Shown here piece after piece: positions 16,609 to 26,183 of a DNA stretch of 64,000 bases (positions are counted from its first letter, which is position 1; each line of letters begins with the position of its first letter). Location of the stretch: NCBI GenBank assembly GCA_937998355.1, contig CALLDI010000003.1:1-64000 (forward strand), in the 5' to 3' direction. The notes beneath the pieces were generated by a model. The model saw only the letters and a list, made by a program, of their open reading frames with translations, ran no database searches and was not told where the DNA came from. Source of the stretch: an uncultured Eggerthella sp. (GTDB lineage Bacteria > Actinomycetota > Coriobacteriia > Coriobacteriales > Eggerthellaceae). The translations under genes and the position numbers were made by a program.

Positions 16609-17313
16609 CTATTCAGCAGCAGGTGTGGTGTAAGCGCGATTCACCGTACCGTCGACCGGAACGCCCGGGCCCATGGAGGACGTGACCGTAACGGACTTCA
16701 CGTACTTGCCCTTTGCAGCAGCCGGCTTCATGCGAAGGATCTCGTCGAAGACGGTGCCGTAATTCTCTGCAAGCTGTTCGGGGGTGAAGCTGACCTTGCC
16801 GATAACGACGTGGCAGATGCCGTAGCGGTCCGCACGATACTCGACGCGGCCACCCTTGAGCTCCTTCACTGCTTTCGCAACGTCAGGAGTAACGGTGCCG
16901 AGCTTCGGATTCGGCATGAGGCCACGCGTACCGAGGATACGGCCGAGGCGGCCGACCTTCGCCATCATCTCGGGAGTAGCGACGGTCGCATCGAAGTCGA
17001 TCTTGCCACCCTGGATGTCTGCGATAAGGTCATCAGAACCGACGATATCCGCACCGGCCTCTTCAGCGGCGCGTGCTGCGTCACCCTCAGCGAAAACTGC
17101 CACACGGACGGTCTTGCCCGAGCCATTCGGCAGGCTGACGGTGCCGCGGAGCTGCTGGTCTGCCTGGCGCGTGTCGATGCCCAGACGAACATGCATCTCA
17201 ACGGTCTCGTCGAAATCGGCGAATGCGATGTCCTTCACGAGCGCGAGCGCCTCGAGCGGAGCATACAGATCTTCGGTGACCTGCGCCTGTGCTGCTTCAA
17301 ATTTCTTTCCCAT
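16609..17313 (-). CDS. rplA: 50S ribosomal protein L1
   Basis: A 234-residue L1-stalk protein that binds 23S rRNA, helps release deacylated tRNA from the E site and represses its own operon in many bacteria. Recognisable segments are the N-terminal [21 protein letters not shown], the [17 protein letters not shown] signature near residue 125 and the C-terminal [12 protein letters not shown]. It follows rplK by 77 bp and closes the nusG-rplK-rplA block. Confidence 0.98.
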   Translation of the reverse strand: MGKKFEAAQAQVTEDLYAPLEALALVKDIAFADFDETVEMHVRLGIDTRQADQQLRGTVSLPNGSGKTVRVAVFAEGDAARAAEEAGADIVGSDDLIADIQGGKIDFDATVATPEMMAKVGRLGRILGTRGLMPNPKLGTVTPDVAKAVKELKGGRVEYRADRYGICHVVIGKVSFTPEQLAENYGTVFDEILRMKPAAAKGKYVKSVTVTSSMGPGVPVDGTVNRAYTTPAAE

Positions 17314-17390
17314 TGATCAAATTCCTTTCGTGGTCATAGCGAGATATCTCTGCCACTTACCTGCGCACCAGGATCGGCGCGCGATTCAAC

Positions 17391-17894
17391 TTATTCAGCC
17401 GATGCACCTTCGCCATCGAGGATAGCCTTAAGGCGACGGGTGATGACGTATTCCTTCTTGGGCTCGCGACCCTCGATATTCACGCCCATGGAACGAGCGG
17501 TGCCCGCGATGATCTCCATTGCGGCTTCGATGTCGTTAGCGTTCAGGTCCGGCATCTTGATCTCTGCGATCTCGCGCAGCTGGTCGAGAGAGAGCTCGCC
17601 CACCTTGCGGATCTGAGGAATGCCAGAACCGCTCTTGAGGCCCAGCTTCTCCTTGATAAGGAAGGCCGCGGGAGGGGTCTTGCAAACGAAGTCGAAGGTC
17701 TTGTCTTCGTAGACGGTGATCTCGACCGGGATGATGGTGCCCGCTTTGTCCTGCGTCGCCGCATTGAAAGCCTGGCAGAACTGCATGATGTTAACGCCCT
17801 GAGCGCCCAGTGCGGGGCCTACAGGAGGTGCCGGGTTAGCGCCACCGGCAGGAATCTGGAGCTTTACGAAGCCCGAAACATTCTTATCAGCCAC
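17391..17894 (-). CDS. rplK: 50S ribosomal protein L11, C-terminally extended
   Basis: L11 binds the GTPase-associated centre of 23S rRNA and is the thiostrepton site. The proline-rich N-terminal domain ([20 protein letters not shown]) and the RNA-binding C-terminal domain are complete. The chain is 167 residues, about 25 longer than the 141-142 of E. coli L11: after [12 protein letters not shown] it continues with a basic stretch ending in GEGASAE. Translation uses GTG at 17892-17894 behind GAAAGGAAC. The rplK-rplA pair is separated from rplJ-rplL, its usual partner. Confidence 0.97.
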   Translation of the reverse strand: MADKNVSGFVKLQIPAGGANPAPPVGPALGAQGVNIMQFCQAFNAATQDKAGTIIPVEITVYEDKTFDFVCKTPPAAFLIKEKLGLKSGSGIPQIRKVGELSLDQLREIAEIKMPDLNANDIEAAMEIIAGTARSMGVNIEGREPKKEYVITRRLKAILDGEGASAE

Positions 17895-18010
17895 TTCAGT
17901 GTTCCTTTCAACTGAATGATCTCATTACCAAATATGACAAGCGTTTCAGTGAGAAGCCCTGTCCACACACAGGCACATCGACGCATTGTTAACAACGTTA
18001 AGTGTAGGTG

Positions 18011-18541
18011 CTAGATTCGCGCCACCTGATCGAAGGACAGCTCAACGGGGGTTTCGCGTCCGAAAATGGTGACCAGAACCTTGACCTTGCCCGACTCGGG
18101 CGATACCTCAGCAACGACGCCATCGAATTCAGCCATCGGGCCGGAGACGACCTTGACGGCATCTCCCACTTCGAGGATCGTGGAGGTCTTCTTAGGTGCT
18201 TCGCGGCTCGTGCGCTTCATGATCTTGTTGTACTCTTCGCGCGTGAGAGGCTCAGGATTGCCCTGGCTTCCGACGAAACCGGTGACACCGGGAGTATTGC
18301 GCACAGCAGCCCAGCTACGGTCGTCGAGATCCATACGGACCAAGACGTAACCGGGAAGCACTTTCTTTTCCGTCTCTACCCTGCGGCCACCCTCTTTGAT
18401 CTCGATGACGGACTCGGTAGGGATCTCGATAGCGAAGACGCGATCTTCGAGACCGAGGCTTTCGATGCGGGTCTCGAGGCTCTTCTTCACTTTGTTCTCA
18501 TAGCCTGAATAGGTGTGCAAGACATACCATTTTTTGCTCAT
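18011..18541 (-). CDS. nusG: Transcription termination/antitermination protein NusG
   Basis: A 176-residue elongation factor that binds RNA polymerase at the beta' clamp and couples it to Rho or to the ribosome. The NGN domain begins KKWYVLHTYSGYENKVKKSL and includes the PGYVLVRM strand; the KOW domain near residue 125 reads VGDAVKVVSGPMAEFDG. It starts 5 bp after the secE stop, the classical secE-nusG pairing, and precedes rplK. Confidence 0.97.
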   Translation of the reverse strand: MSKKWYVLHTYSGYENKVKKSLETRIESLGLEDRVFAIEIPTESVIEIKEGGRRVETEKKVLPGYVLVRMDLDDRSWAAVRNTPGVTGFVGSQGNPEPLTREEYNKIMKRTSREAPKKTSTILEVGDAVKVVSGPMAEFDGVVAEVSPESGKVKVLVTIFGRETPVELSFDQVARI

Positions 18542-18546
18542 AGGAC

Positions 18547-18948
18547 CTATGCTCCCAAACTAGAGATGGCGAACAGAAGCGGAGTGACGATCCAGTCGTC
18601 CAGGATGAGGGTGAACACGCCGAAGAACAGCAAAGCGACGATGACGACGCCCGTCCACTGCATGACGTCCTGACGGCTCGGCCAGGTGACGCGACGCATT
18701 TCCGCGCGGACATCGAAGAAGAACTGGAAGCGACGCTTCTTGGGCTTCGCTTCTTCCTGCTTGATCTGATAATCCTGCAGGGTCTCTTGCTTCTCTTTTT
18801 CCTTCTTCTTGGCTTCCTTCTTCGCGAGAAGACCCTTCTTCTTGGGTTCTTCCTCGACAACTACCTCGACTTCACGCTCTTGCGCGACCTTCTTAGATGC
18901 CTTCTTCGCAGAAGCTTTAGCCTTTTGTGTTTTCGACTTCTTTGCCAT
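18547..18948 (-). CDS. secE: Preprotein translocase subunit SecE
   Basis: A 133-residue single-span form of SecE that clamps the SecY channel. Only the last 60 residues are the conserved domain: the amphipathic helix with EMRRVTWPSRQDV followed by one membrane helix (VVIVALLFFGVFTLILDDWI). The first 70 residues are an unusually long Lys/Glu/Ala-rich, probably coiled or disordered extension. The ATG at 18948 with TCAGGAAG upstream is preferred over an upstream in-frame codon that would start inside tRNA-Trp. Confidence 0.93.
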   Translation of the reverse strand: MAKKSKTQKAKASAKKASKKVAQEREVEVVVEEEPKKKGLLAKKEAKKKEKEKQETLQDYQIKQEEAKPKKRRFQFFFDVRAEMRRVTWPSRQDVMQWTGVVIVALLFFGVFTLILDDWIVTPLLFAISSLGA

Positions 18949-19022
18949 ACAACTTCCTGATCTGGAAATCCAACAGTCTATAACGCCAAACAAGCAGCTA
19001 TGAAGCTGCTCATTGAACAAGC

Positions 19023-19099
19023 TGGCAGGCCAGGAGGGACTCGAACCCCCAACATGCGGTTTTGGAGACCGCCGCTCTACCAATTGGAGCTACTGGCCT
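19023..19099 (-). tRNA. tRNA-Trp (CCA)
   Basis: Read on the - strand, AGGCCAG pairs with CTGGCCT; the anticodon loop CTCCAAA carries CCA, the T loop GGTTCGAGTCC is normal, the discriminator is G and the terminal CCA is encoded at 19023-19025. It sits between rpmG and secE, the same order seen in many bacteria. Confidence 0.95.
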
Positions 19100-19127
19100 A
19101 TGTTACGCCTACTCTAAACTCCCTGAT

Positions 19128-19277
19128 CTAGCGAGTTTCCTTATGCATGGTGTGATGACCACACCATTTGCAATATTTCTTGAACTCAATACGATCAGGA
19201 TTATTCTGCTTGTTTTTCTTGGTCGTATAGTTACGGCGCTTGCATTCAGTGCATGCCAAAGTGACCAAAGTACGCAT
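19128..19277 (-). CDS. rpmG: 50S ribosomal protein L33 (zinc-binding type)
   Basis: A 49-residue protein, [20 protein letters not shown] at its start, ending HKETR. Cysteines 9 and 12 (CTEC) with 36 and 39 (CKWC) form the zinc knuckle of the C+ form, which is tied to zinc-replete growth in organisms that also carry a C- paralogue. It lies between tuf and tRNA-Trp, in the usual rpmG-secE-nusG order. AAAGGAGAATTC precedes the start. Confidence 0.96.
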   Translation of the reverse strand: MRTLVTLACTECKRRNYTTKKNKQNNPDRIEFKKYCKWCGHHTMHKETR

Positions 19278-19334
19278 GAATTCTCCTTTGAATATTATTC
19301 GTGCGCTTGTGTTTACACATGAACTTACGGATAA

Positions 19335-19358
19335 CTAGGCCCGCCTAAGCGGGCCTAG
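19335..19358 (-). terminator. Hairpin after tuf
   Basis: CTAGGCCCGC (19335-19344) pairs with GCGGGCCTAG (19349-19358). The ten-pair stem lies 25 nt past the tuf stop on the - strand; the T run after it is poor, so it may be a partial terminator or a processing site before rpmG. Confidence 0.65.
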
Positions 19359-19383
19359 TCAAACATTCTAGCAAAGGTTCGTG

Positions 19384-20586
<1,203 letters not shown>

Positions 20587-20651
20587 TCCGTCCTCCTTAA
20601 AAGGTTGATGTAGGAATTTACAAAAAGCTTACGGATGTAAGCGAATGAATT

Positions 20652-20728
20652 TGGTAGCGGTGACTGGATTCGAACCAGTGACGCCACGGGTATGAACCGT
20701 GTGCTCTGACCACCTGAGCTACACCGCC
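20652..20728 (-). tRNA. tRNA-Met (CAT)
   Basis: On the - strand the acceptor starts GGCGGTG and ends CACCGCT, with discriminator A and encoded CCA (20652-20654). The anticodon stem-loop CGGTTCATACCCG carries CAT. The start pair is G-U and there is no initiator-type run of three G-C pairs flanking the loop, so this is probably the elongator tRNA; a lysidine-modified Ile tRNA with CAT cannot be excluded by eye. Confidence 0.9.
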
Positions 20729-20733
20729 AAAAC

Positions 20734-20813
<80 letters not shown>

Positions 20814-20898
20814 TGGTGGAAGTGCAAGGATTCGAACCTTGGAAGGCTGAGCCAACGGGTTTACAGCCCGTCCCATTTGACCGCTTTGGTACACTTCC
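20814..20898 (-). tRNA. tRNA-Tyr (GTA)
   Basis: GGAAGTG...CACTTCC acceptor stem, A discriminator, encoded CCA, anticodon GTA in CGGGCTGTAAACCCG and a long variable arm as expected of bacterial tRNA-Tyr. First gene of the tRNA-tuf transcript. Confidence 0.95.
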
Positions 20899-20974
20899 AT
20901 AATTTCGCTTGTGTCATGTGTAATTTTCAAGCTGCCTGCCCAAATGAACCGCTTCGGTTCAATCGAGCAAAAGA

Positions 20975-21003
20975 ATAATAGGTGAGGAAAAGTTTTATGT
21001 CAA
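20975..21003 (-). promoter_or_regulatory. Promoter of the tRNA-tuf operon
   Basis: On the - strand TTGACA (20998-21003), 17-nt spacer, TATTAT (20975-20980): a near-consensus sigma-70 promoter about 75 nt ahead of tRNA-Tyr. Between them GAACCGAAGCGGTTC forms a short hairpin. Confidence 0.9.
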
Positions 21004-21266
21004 CACTTACCACGCCCCCGTGCGTATCTATTGGCTCGCCTGTATGAATTCGTGCGCAATCTGGGCGTTTCACCAGTTCATCATGGTATTCGTGGGTTGT
21101 AGAGGAGGATCTGCATGGCCATTGGCGCAGGCCTTGGTCGATTTTTCGCCCTCAATTCCCCTAAAAATTATGCACGAATTTTCGACAAACGGCTTGAGCG
21201 CGAAAACACCCTAGTTCGCTCCGTAGGAATCCGAAGAACCCGATCATCTTGCTTCCTGAAAGAGAA

Positions 21267-21420
21267 GCAAGATTTGCTGCAGCTCCCTCTGCGACGACGG
21301 CAAGATTTGCTGCGGCGCCTGCTGCTGCGGCAACAGTAAGATTCGCTGCAGCTTCTACTGCGGCGATAGTAAGATTCGCTGCGGCTTCTACTGCGGCGAT
21401 AGTAAGATTCGCAACGGAGT
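21267..21420. repeat. 33-bp tandem array, about 4.5 units
   Basis: Units of 33 bp begin near AAGATTTGCTGCAGC and become AGTAAGATTCGCTGCGGC; the last two are almost identical, the first more diverged. Because 33 is a multiple of three, the open frames across it translate to 11-residue repeats (VRFAAASTAAI on +, SESYYRRSRSR on -). No ribosome binding site, family or codon signal supports a gene, so I treat it as a non-coding array inside the 21.0-22.2 kb gene-free island. Confidence 0.75.
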
Positions 21421-21452
21421 CTCTGCAGTAAAACGGGCTTTTTCAGCTTGGT

Positions 21453-21598
21453 ATTTGCGATTGTACGCACACCTATTTTCTGCCCGAAAAATGCGACCTG
21501 GTATTTTGCCGGAATAAAGCATCTGTTGATGAAGCAAAGTCTTAATATGGGCTCAAAACTGATCAAGAATAGTGCGTTTTGTGCATGCAAACGCAAAT
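21453..21598. repeat. Dispersed inverted repeat, copy 1 (TTTGCGTTCGTATGCAC family)
   Basis: Left arm ATTTGCGATTGTACGCAC (21453-21470), right arm GTGCATGCAAACGCAAAT (21581-21598); 15 of 18 positions are complementary, with 110 bp between the arms. The flank GTTGCAAAAAATCG after the right arm is also shared with other copies. The rest of 21004-22201 holds no gene I can support. Confidence 0.65.
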
Positions 21599-21697
21599 CC
21601 GTTGCAAAAAATCGAGTTTTCACTGCAAAGCGGCCGCGCGCAGCACAACAGGCTGCGGATTTCACTTACACGAAGGTCAAGCGCTTGTCTAAGCAGT

Positions 21698-21851
21698 TAT
21701 ACAAGAGAGCGATCCAGCATAAGCACGTACATAAGAGAGAGACTCAGATACGCAAGAGAGCGAGCTGACATGAGCACCTATACAAAAGTGCGACTAGACA
21801 TAAGCGCCTATAGGAAGCGAACTGGCATTAGCACCTATAACCTATACAAGA
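21698..21851. repeat. Degenerate tandem array of about 27-30 bp leading to a terminator
   Basis: Variants of ATAAGCACCTATACAAGAG-like units recur four to five times (for example at 21719, 21770, 21800 and 21827). Unit length varies, so the array is old or under drift. It ends exactly at the strong hairpin at 21852-21880. Confidence 0.55.
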
Positions 21852-21891
21852 GAACGACCCGACAGAGGGTCGGGTCGTTCTTGGTGCTTTT
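21852..21891 (+). terminator. Strong hairpin terminator in the gene-free island
   Basis: GAACGACCCGAC (21852-21863) pairs perfectly with GTCGGGTCGTTC (21869-21880). On the + strand it is followed after 7 nt by a T run; on the - strand it is the first perfect hairpin downstream of putP. Orientation is therefore uncertain; it could end the putP transcript after its 3' arrays. Confidence 0.6.
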
Positions 21892-21920
21892 TATCTTATA
21901 TATAGTAGGCGATTCAGGTC

Positions 21921-22058
21921 TCGAGCAAGGATCGCAAGCTTCGCGTAGAAGATGCGACTCTGTCTCTCGAGTAAAGATTGCCAACGCAGCACAGAAGATA
22001 GGGCCGCTTCTTGTGCAAAGATCACCAACGCAGCGCGGAAGACAGATCCATGCTTCTT
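21921..22058. repeat. 44-46 bp degenerate tandem array, three units
   Basis: Three units begin at about 21923 (GAGCAAGGATCGC), 21969 (GAGTAAAGATTGCC) and 22013 (GTGCAAAGATCACC) and share AACGCAGC...GAAGA...CTTCTT. They continue the repetitive tract that starts at the putP stop codon. Confidence 0.7.
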
Positions 22059-22105
22059 GAGCGACCTCCCTAACGCGAGGGCGCGTCGATCGAGCTCGCC
22101 GTACT

Positions 22106-22219
22106 CCCCTAGCAGTCAGGTCGCACCCTAGCAACCTGCCTGCGACCTAACGATCGGCCTGCAGCCTAGCAGTCATGTCGCACCCTGGCAGTTGGTCTGC
22201 CCTAGCAGTCGGCCTGCAT
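22106..22219. repeat. 19-bp tandem array, six units, starting in the putP stop region
   Basis: Six units of exactly 19 bp fill 22106-22219. On the - strand the consensus is GCAGGCCGACTGCTAGGGT. The first unit is the last codons of putP (Gln-Ala-Asp-Cys-stop) and the other five are degenerate copies after the stop codon. Confidence 0.85.
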
Positions 22220-23764
22220 GTAAGAGTCGAATTCCTCCTCGATCTCCTTCGAAGGCTTCGCGGTGAGCTTCGACACCACGATGATGACGATGAAGCTGAG
22301 GATGAAGCACGGCAGCAGCTCGTAGACAGCGAAGATGCCACCCAGCGGCTTGATGAGCTCGTGCCACACCACGACGCCGATCGCACCCGTGAGCATGCCA
22401 GCCACAGCACCCGGCAGATTCGTTCGCTTCCAATACAGTGCGAGCAACATGAGCGGGCCGAATGCCGCGCCGAAACCTGCCCATGCGTAGGACACGACCT
22501 GGAAGATGATCGAGTTCTCGTCGATGGCGATGAAGATGCCGAACAACAAGATGACCACGAGCGTGATGCGCGCCACGATCATGACCTGCGCGTCGGTAGC
22601 GTTCTTCTTGATGAGGCCGCGGAAGATGTTCTCCGCCACTGCCGAACCCGAAATGAGCAGGTAGGAAGACGAAGAGGACATGGCCGCGGCGAAGATGCCC
22701 GAAACCACGAGGCCGCACATGAAGGAAGGCAGCAGCATCTGCGCGAGCACGATGAAGATGTTCTCGGCCGCAGAGTTCGTGAGGAACTCGGTCGGCATGA
22801 CCGCGCGACCGATGAGACCGATGGCCACCGCGCAGAACAGCGAGATGACGACCCAGACCACCGCGATGATGCGGGACTTCTTGATCTCGTCGGAATTCTT
22901 CACGGACATGAAGCGCACGAGCACCTGCGGCATACCGAAGTAGCCAAGACCCCAGGCCAAGCAGGAGATGATGGCGATGATACCGTACTCGGTGGGCTCG
23001 CCAAAAGCGGGGAGGCCGTCGACGATGAGCTGGTTGCCGTTCGTGTCGACGATCGGAACCGCTTGCTGCGTACCGTCGAGGAAGCCCGGCAGCGACTGCA
23101 GGAACACGACGGTGTTCTCGACACCGCCGGCGGATGCGACCGAGCCGACGAAGACGATGACCAGGGCGCAGATCATGATGGTGCCCTGGATGAGGTCGGT
23201 GGTGGAGACCGCCAGATAGCCGCCCACGAAGGTGTAGAGGAACACGACCAGCGCGCCCAGCACCATCATGGTGGCGTAGTCGAGACCGAACAGCGTCGCG
23301 AAGAGCTTGCCGCAGGTCACGAAGCAAGAACCGACGTAGATGCTGAAGAACAGCAGGATGATGACCGCCGCGATGGTCATGAGGATGTGCTTCTTGTCGT
23401 GGAAGCGGTTCGAGAAGAAGTCCGGGATGGTGATGGCGTTACCGGCCACCTCGGAGTACTTGCGCAGGCGCTTCGCCACGAACTTCCAGTTCAGGTACGT
23501 GCCGATAGCGAGACCGACCGCCGTCCAAACCGCTTCGTTAGCGCCACAGAAGTACGCCAGACCCGGTAGGCCCATGAGCAGGTAGCCCGACATGTCGGAG
23601 GCTTCAGCGGACAGCGCCGTGAGCCACGGGCCGAGGCTTCGGCCGCCCAAGAAGTATTCTTCAGTGGAGCGATTCGACTTCTTCGCGTAGATGAAGCCGA
23701 TGATGACCACCACGATGAAATAGAGGAGCATCGCGAACAATACCCAGAAATCACCAGAAATCAT
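22202..23764 (-). CDS. putP: Sodium/proline symporter (SSS family)
   Basis: A 520-residue solute:sodium symporter with about 13 membrane helices. The start MISGDFWVLFAMLLYFIVVV, the YAKKSNRSTEEYFLGGRSLG loop and SAEASDMSGYLLMGLPG match the proline branch, where the DMSGWLLMGLPG segment contacts Na+ and proline. LVRFMSVKNSDEIKKSR and AAMSSSSSYLLISGSAVAENIF (helix 9 region, Na+ site serines) are also present. It would import proline as nutrient or osmolyte. The gene is monocistronic, and its 3' end runs into a 19-bp tandem array. GAAAAGGAAGAAGC precedes the ATG. Confidence 0.93.
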   Translation of the reverse strand: MISGDFWVLFAMLLYFIVVVIIGFIYAKKSNRSTEEYFLGGRSLGPWLTALSAEASDMSGYLLMGLPGLAYFCGANEAVWTAVGLAIGTYLNWKFVAKRLRKYSEVAGNAITIPDFFSNRFHDKKHILMTIAAVIILLFFSIYVGSCFVTCGKLFATLFGLDYATMMVLGALVVFLYTFVGGYLAVSTTDLIQGTIMICALVIVFVGSVASAGGVENTVVFLQSLPGFLDGTQQAVPIVDTNGNQLIVDGLPAFGEPTEYGIIAIISCLAWGLGYFGMPQVLVRFMSVKNSDEIKKSRIIAVVWVVISLFCAVAIGLIGRAVMPTEFLTNSAAENIFIVLAQMLLPSFMCGLVVSGIFAAAMSSSSSYLLISGSAVAENIFRGLIKKNATDAQVMIVARITLVVILLFGIFIAIDENSIIFQVVSYAWAGFGAAFGPLMLLALYWKRTNLPGAVAGMLTGAIGVVVWHELIKPLGGIFAVYELLPCFILSFIVIIVVSKLTAKPSKEIEEEFDSYMQADC

Positions 23765-23896
23765 GCTTCTTCCTTTTCGTTTACGGTTGTTGTCTTTGGA
23801 AAATTACCGCAGCGGATTATACTCTAACCATCGCCTATAAAATGTGTTTCGTGCGGTTAAATTCTGCATATGGAACGTAATACGAAAGGAAAAGGC

Positions 23897-25186
23897 ATGT
23901 CCACCTACGAAGAAATGACGCGAGAAGAACTCCTGACGCTCAAGGAAGCGCTGCAGAAAGAATACGACGAATACTGCGCGCTCGACCTGTCGTTGAACAT
24001 GGCGCGCGGCAAGCCGGCGGCCGATCAGCTCGATCTTTCTATGCCGATGCTCGATGTCATTTCCTCGGAATCCGCGTGCGTCGATGAAGACGGCACCGAC
24101 CTGCGCAATTACGGCATCCTCGATGGCATTCCCGAGGCGAAAGCGCTGATGGCATCCATGCTGGACGACGAGCCGGAGAACGTGATCGTGTTCGGCAACT
24201 CGAGCCTGAACATCATGTACGACACCGTGATGCGTTGCTGGGTGTTCGGCACGCTGGGCGCGACGCCGTGGAGCGAACTGGACGAAGTGAAGTTCCTCTG
24301 CCCTGTTCCTGGCTACGACCGCCACTTCGGCGTGACCGAAGCGTTCGGCATCAAGATGATCCCCGTCCCGATGACCGAGGACGGCCCCGACATGGACGTG
24401 GTGCGCGATCTGGTGGCCAACGACGCGAGCGTGAAGGGCATCTGGTGCGTGCCGAAGTATTCCAACCCTGGCGGCGTGACCTATTCCGATGAGGTCGTTC
24501 GCGCGCTGGCTTCCATGCCGACCGCAGCTGACGATTTCCGCATCTTCTGGGATAACGCATACACCGTGCATCACCTGTACGACGACGCAGCTGAACAGGA
24601 TCAGCTGCTCGACATCGCCGAGGCGTGCGCTGAGGCGGGCAACCCGAACCGCTACTTCAAGTTCGGCTCGACCTCGAAGGTGACCCTGCCGGGCGCGGGC
24701 GTCGCAGCTATGGCGGCCAGCCCCGAGAACATCGCCGACATCAAGGCTCGCATGGGCGTGCAGACCATCGGTCACGACAAGATCAACCAGTTGCGTCACG
24801 TCGCATTCCTGAAGGATGCCGACGGCATCGCGGCGCACATGGCCAAGCATGCGGCCATCATCCGCCCGAAGTTCGAGCTGGTGCTGAAGACGCTCAGCGA
24901 CGGACTTGAGGGAACGGGCTGCGGTTCGTGGAGCGATCCGCGCGGCGGCTACTTCATCTCCTTCGACGCGCCGGAAGGCACCGCGAAGCGCATCGTGGCG
25001 CTGGCGAAGGACGCAGGCGTTACCATGACGGGCGCAGGCGCGACCTACCCCTACAAGAACGATCCGACGGACTCCAACATCCGCATCGCCCCTACCCTGC
25101 CGCCGCTCGAGGAGCTCGACCAGGCCATGAAGGTGTTCGTGACCTGCGTGAAGCTGGCAGCCGTTGAAAAGCTGCTCGAACAATAA
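23897..25186 (+). CDS. Aspartate aminotransferase, subgroup 1c (AspT type)
   Basis: A 429-residue PLP enzyme of fold type I. The N-terminal LNMARGKPAADQLDLSMPML and the whole layout fit the Aminotran_MocR-named family that includes Corynebacterium AspT, which swaps amino groups between aspartate and 2-oxoglutarate. VFGNSSLNIMYD binds the phosphate end, WDNAYTVHHLYDD carries the pyridine-ring Asp/Tyr, and the Schiff-base lysine is in FGSTSKVTLPG (about residue 262). Start at 23897 behind GAAAGGAAAAGGC; the frame is open to 23870. It runs divergently from putP. Confidence 0.85.
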   Translation: MSTYEEMTREELLTLKEALQKEYDEYCALDLSLNMARGKPAADQLDLSMPMLDVISSESACVDEDGTDLRNYGILDGIPEAKALMASMLDDEPENVIVFGNSSLNIMYDTVMRCWVFGTLGATPWSELDEVKFLCPVPGYDRHFGVTEAFGIKMIPVPMTEDGPDMDVVRDLVANDASVKGIWCVPKYSNPGGVTYSDEVVRALASMPTAADDFRIFWDNAYTVHHLYDDAAEQDQLLDIAEACAEAGNPNRYFKFGSTSKVTLPGAGVAAMAASPENIADIKARMGVQTIGHDKINQLRHVAFLKDADGIAAHMAKHAAIIRPKFELVLKTLSDGLEGTGCGSWSDPRGGYFISFDAPEGTAKRIVALAKDAGVTMTGAGATYPYKNDPTDSNIRIAPTLPPLEELDQAMKVFVTCVKLAAVEKLLEQ

Positions 25187-25259
25187 TCGAAGCAACGAGT
25201 CATTTCGAAGCCTTACAAACCCAAACACTCAGTCGTCACGATCGAAAGAAGAACATGCG

Positions 25260-25838
25260 ATGAAACTCGATAACGTCAAGCTCGATCCAACCTGCTACAT
25301 TGCGAAGAACTGCACGCTTCTGGGCGACGTGACCATCGGCGCGAAATCTTCCGTATTCCCTGGCGTGGTGATGCGCGGCGATCGTGCGCCCATCACGGTC
25401 GGCAAGAACAGCAACATCCAGGAGAACTGCGTGCTGCATGTCGATTTCGATCTACCGTGCACGATCGGCGACAACGTGACGGTCGGTCATAATGCGATCG
25501 TGCATTGTGCGACCATCGGCGACAATACCATCGTTGGCATGGGATCGGTCGTGCTGGACGGCGCGGTGGTGGGCAAGGAATGCGTGATCGGCGCAGGTTC
25601 GGTGGTACCGAAAGGCATGCAGGTGCCCGATGGATCGCTGGTGTTGGGCGTTCCCGCCAAGGTGAAGGGCCCGATATCCGAGGAGCAGCGCGCCTACAAC
25701 CAGACTTCAGCGGACGATTACGAAGCGAACGCGCGCGAACTGGCCGATCTCGGCTTCTTCTATCGCGGCGCATCCGTTCCTGAAGACGCTCCCTATATCC
25801 GCCTCGCCCCACGCTACAACTATCAGTGCGTGCGCTAG
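25260..25838 (+). CDS. Gamma-carbonic anhydrase family protein (left-handed beta helix)
   Basis: A 192-residue hexapeptide-repeat protein of the YrdA/PaaY/CaiE group. Repeats such as ITVGKNSNIQENCVLHVD, CTIGDNVTVGHNAIVHCATI and TIVGMGSVVLDGAVVGKECVIG build the beta helix. The three metal-binding histidines are visible in VLHVD, VGHNA and IVHC. Some relatives hydrate CO2, others have no proven activity, so the function is provisional. It follows the aminotransferase by 73 bp, probably in the same transcript, with GAAAGAAGAAC before the ATG. Confidence 0.85.
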   Translation: MKLDNVKLDPTCYIAKNCTLLGDVTIGAKSSVFPGVVMRGDRAPITVGKNSNIQENCVLHVDFDLPCTIGDNVTVGHNAIVHCATIGDNTIVGMGSVVLDGAVVGKECVIGAGSVVPKGMQVPDGSLVLGVPAKVKGPISEEQRAYNQTSADDYEANARELADLGFFYRGASVPEDAPYIRLAPRYNYQCVR

Positions 25839-25966
25839 GTGCTTGAGCTGAGAGCTTGCTGCGCGTTAGGACGCGTGGCTCAAGATCCCTACACGCGCAC
25901 TGGATCGTTCGACTTGATGATTCGATGCGCGCGAATCGCTCCTCCAGCGAATGCCGTCTCTTTTCT

Positions 25967-26138
25967 GGCAGAGAATTGCGTTCGTATTGACGCAATTCTC
26001 TCACCATGCATGTGCGACCAGGCATTTGTCCCTCATGCTTATTCCGCTTTGCTGCAGGAAAAAAGACTGCTCATGCGTCACCCGCGGAAATGCCTTTCTG
26101 CTAAGCCTGCGTTGTCAATACGAACGCAATTTCCTGCC
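25967..26138. repeat. Dispersed inverted repeat, copy 2
   Basis: Left arm 25967-25990 (core ATTGCGTTCGTATTGA) and right arm 26115-26138 (core TCAATACGAACGCAAT) pair at 22 of 24 positions, separated by 124 bp. This copy has GTATTGA where the others have GTATGCAC. It occupies the 25839-26302 spacer, in which I see no gene. Confidence 0.75.
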
Positions 26139-26183
26139 AAAATATCAAGGTTCCTTGCAAAACAATGATTATAGAGCGATAGG

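Noticed and set aside
19062..19322. + strand frame over tRNA-Trp and rpmG
   Set aside because: It is antisense to two certain genes and lacks a start site.
21267..21420. CRISPR array
   Set aside because: Units of 33 bp are contiguous with no unique spacers, and no cas gene is present in the window. The same holds for the 19-, 26- and 37-bp arrays.
21168..21665. A 165-codon open frame on the - strand rich in Arg/Ser/Cys with an 11-residue repeat
   Set aside because: It spans a tandem DNA array and part of an inverted repeat, has no ribosome binding site and no recognisable family. The protein periodicity is fully explained by the 33-bp DNA unit.
25967..26138. Complete insertion sequence
   Set aside because: The arms are inverted repeats, but only 124 bp separate them and no transposase frame exists; no clear target-site duplication is visible.
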